In this document: positions 62,181-64,000 of the stretch, piece after piece
Layout of the letters: every line of letters starts with the position of its first letter
How positions within the stretch are numbered: position 1 is the first letter of the stretch
Origin: Liolophura sinensis
Lineage: Eukaryota; Mollusca; Polyplacophora; Chitonida; Chitonidae
Direction: 5' to 3'
DNA length: 64,000 bases
Assembly (NCBI RefSeq): GCF_032854445.1
Contig: NC_088304.1
Coordinates: forward strand, 5,520,001-5,584,000
Notes under the pieces: generated by a model
What the model saw: only the letters and a program-made list of their open reading frames with translations
Databases searched by the model: none
Told to the model about the DNA's origin: nothing
Position numbers and translations under genes: made by a program

Positions 62181-64000
62181 ACATCTCAGAATTCACATAC
62201 TATGGGTCACTTGTTTCAAAATTTGATTTTTTCTGACTGTATGTGATCTCCACTGTGCACTGCTTGCCACACAGGCCTTACAAAGTGATTACCTACATCT
62301 GGGGCCCACCTGCTAACCTGGAGTCATTATATTGACTTTGATACTTCATTAATAAGGTAGAGCTTGGTTCATTTCTTGCCTTAGCAATGGACATTTGGAT
62401 TTCACATTTTTTTGACATTTTGTCCATGGTACATGGACATCTGTGATGCCTTTACAAGAGAAGAGCTTATCCTGAGACTGCCACAATATGGCTGGAAAAT
62501 TGCCCATGTGACATTAAGGTATAATCATTCCTTCTTATCCTGAGATGATTCAGGACCACCCTGGTGCTGTTGGGCGTGACACTGTTTTTGTGGTGATGTG
62601 ATTGCCTGGAAATAGGTCACAGAAGACAGAACATGTATCAAGTGGCACCAGTAATGTTTCTGTCATGATTTGCTCAAACAACATCTTCTCAATTTTTAAC
62701 CTTACAATTTTTATCCTGGAGAATACCTGGAGACTAAGGATGGAAGTAGAAATGAGTGTACAGTTTGGGATGATGTACAGATTCTTAGAAGCCAGCCTCT
62801 TTCAGGAGTGGAAAAGATTGGCATGGGACAGATATACATGGAACTGAAAGATTCCCTTGAGAGAGTTTCAACCAAACATTTCTCTGTTTTATCCTGAAAA
62901 GCTATTATTGAGGGCTAGGGTTTCATCATCGAGACCATGTGATGGAGGGCTTCATCCTGAATGGTGACGTCAAATTTTATGTCAAATAAAATCACTTGGA
63001 TTGTTAAAATTACGGTGCTTTTGATATTTTTATCAGCAGACATTTTGAAAACAATTGGTGAAGGCATGTTTGTACATTTTGCAATTTATTAAAACACATG
63101 ATAAAAACAAGGTAACCAACTTCTAGATCTATGTCAGTAGTCTTTGGTTTAATTTTTTGAAACATTTAGAAGTTAAATGTTGTGTGCTGTCTGAGAGCTC
63201 AGAGGCAGGCCAGTGTCCTAAATTCAAAACCTTTGGCAGCACCAAGAAAAGATTACTGCACTTTCTAAAATAATGAGTAAAATCGAAAAAATTAATTGGT
63301 TGATAAATTCCTCATCAGTTTGGACAAATAAGGCTTTATTTAAACGAATATTTAAATAACCATACATTGTAAGTGAAAAAGCGAGTAAATACAGTAAATA
63401 TTCGTATTGATGAGTTTTACATGATCTGTTCCTAGTAACATGTACATGGATGCCATGTTCGGTATATAGGCCTTGTGACCTTGGAAAGAAAATCACATGA
63501 GCATACAATCCTATGGGATGAAATGAAATTTGACTCTTTGGCACAAAGGTTTGGTCATGATTTAAAACATGATTTCCTCTGAAGAACCCACCCCCTACGC
63601 AAATTTTACAGCCTTTCTTGTTTGAAGTCATTGCATTGCTGTCAGCAGATTTGAACTTGGATATGATAGTCTTTTGATTATTTTTGTCCAAAAAACACCA
63701 AACAAATAAGACTGTACAGGAAATTCTTAATAGGAGAGAAAAAAGGTGAAATATTTTTGATCATATTTACGTACTACAACATGGACGCCTGTAAAAGATT
63801 TCACAAAAGGTATTTAAAGTAGACGAATGATGAAGAAAATTGAAATGCTCAACGTGTATGAACTTAAGTTCCTTAAGGAAAGAGATGTCATATTTGCTTC
63901 TGGAAGACAGGTGATAGGTAAATTAAATGTCAGCAAAGATTGCCTAACATTTTTGTACTATGGTTGTACTCTTGATTCCGTTGGACAGTGAACATGTTTT
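62181..64000. other. Intergenic to the right edge, no gene recognised
   Basis: AT-rich sequence. Short frames (for example around 63224-63691 on the minus strand) show no family motif. A gene extending in from the right cannot be excluded. Confidence 0.45.

Noticed and set aside
63224-63691. 155-codon minus-strand frame near the right edge
   Set aside because: No conserved motif, low-complexity composition, and no splice or promoter context that I can support; possibly chance.

Overview
The window is animal nuclear DNA, most likely from a mollusc or another lophotrochozoan. The evidence for this is a large spliceosomal gene split by 42 GT-AG introns within its coding sequence, an AT-rich background, dense minisatellites, and many copies of a tRNA-headed SINE with a (AAAT)n tail of the kind common in mollusc genomes. 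The phylum is inferred from repeat style and protein similarity; no species can be named.

One protein-coding gene is recognisable. It lies on the minus strand, runs from a promoter near 48.7-48.8 kb to a poly(A) signal near 7.31 kb, and encodes PRPF8 (Prp8), the U5 snRNP scaffold at the catalytic centre of the spliceosome. I could follow all 43 coding exons. Their lengths sum to 7083 nt (2360 residues plus stop) with consistent phase at every junction and no frameshift or internal stop, so the gene looks intact. A 5' UTR intron of about 2.2 kb separates the coding start from a small first exon with ETS-like and YY1-like promoter motifs.

Layout: 1-575, a 106-bp satellite running off the left edge; 0.6-7.3 kb, intergenic DNA with minisatellites, SINE fragments and an inverted repeat; 7.3-48.8 kb, PRPF8 with introns full of SINEs, MITE-like elements and tandem arrays (50 bp x 34, 51 bp x 20, 27 bp x 22 and smaller); 48.8-64 kb, about 15 kb with no recognisable gene, several minisatellites (including about 1 kb of ACATACAG-type repeat), a (TA)n tract, G-rich tracts and two SINEs.

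The most interesting signal is inside PRPF8. Several intronic tandem arrays are built on the 5' splice site of the exon upstream of them. Downstream of exon 37 there are three extra copies of the last ~40 exonic bases plus the GTAAGT donor, each also preceded by an AG. Downstream of exon 20 there are about eight extra copies of the last 15 exonic bases plus GTGAGAG. Arrays or duplications also start at the donors of exons 7 and 38. The result is banks of decoy 5' splice sites, and after exon 37 potential 40-nt poison micro-exons, in the gene for the core splicing factor. Also notable are the roughly 19:2 sense bias of SINEs in the gene (each sense copy can bring AATAAA onto the transcript) and a SINE fragment abutting the donor of exon 18.
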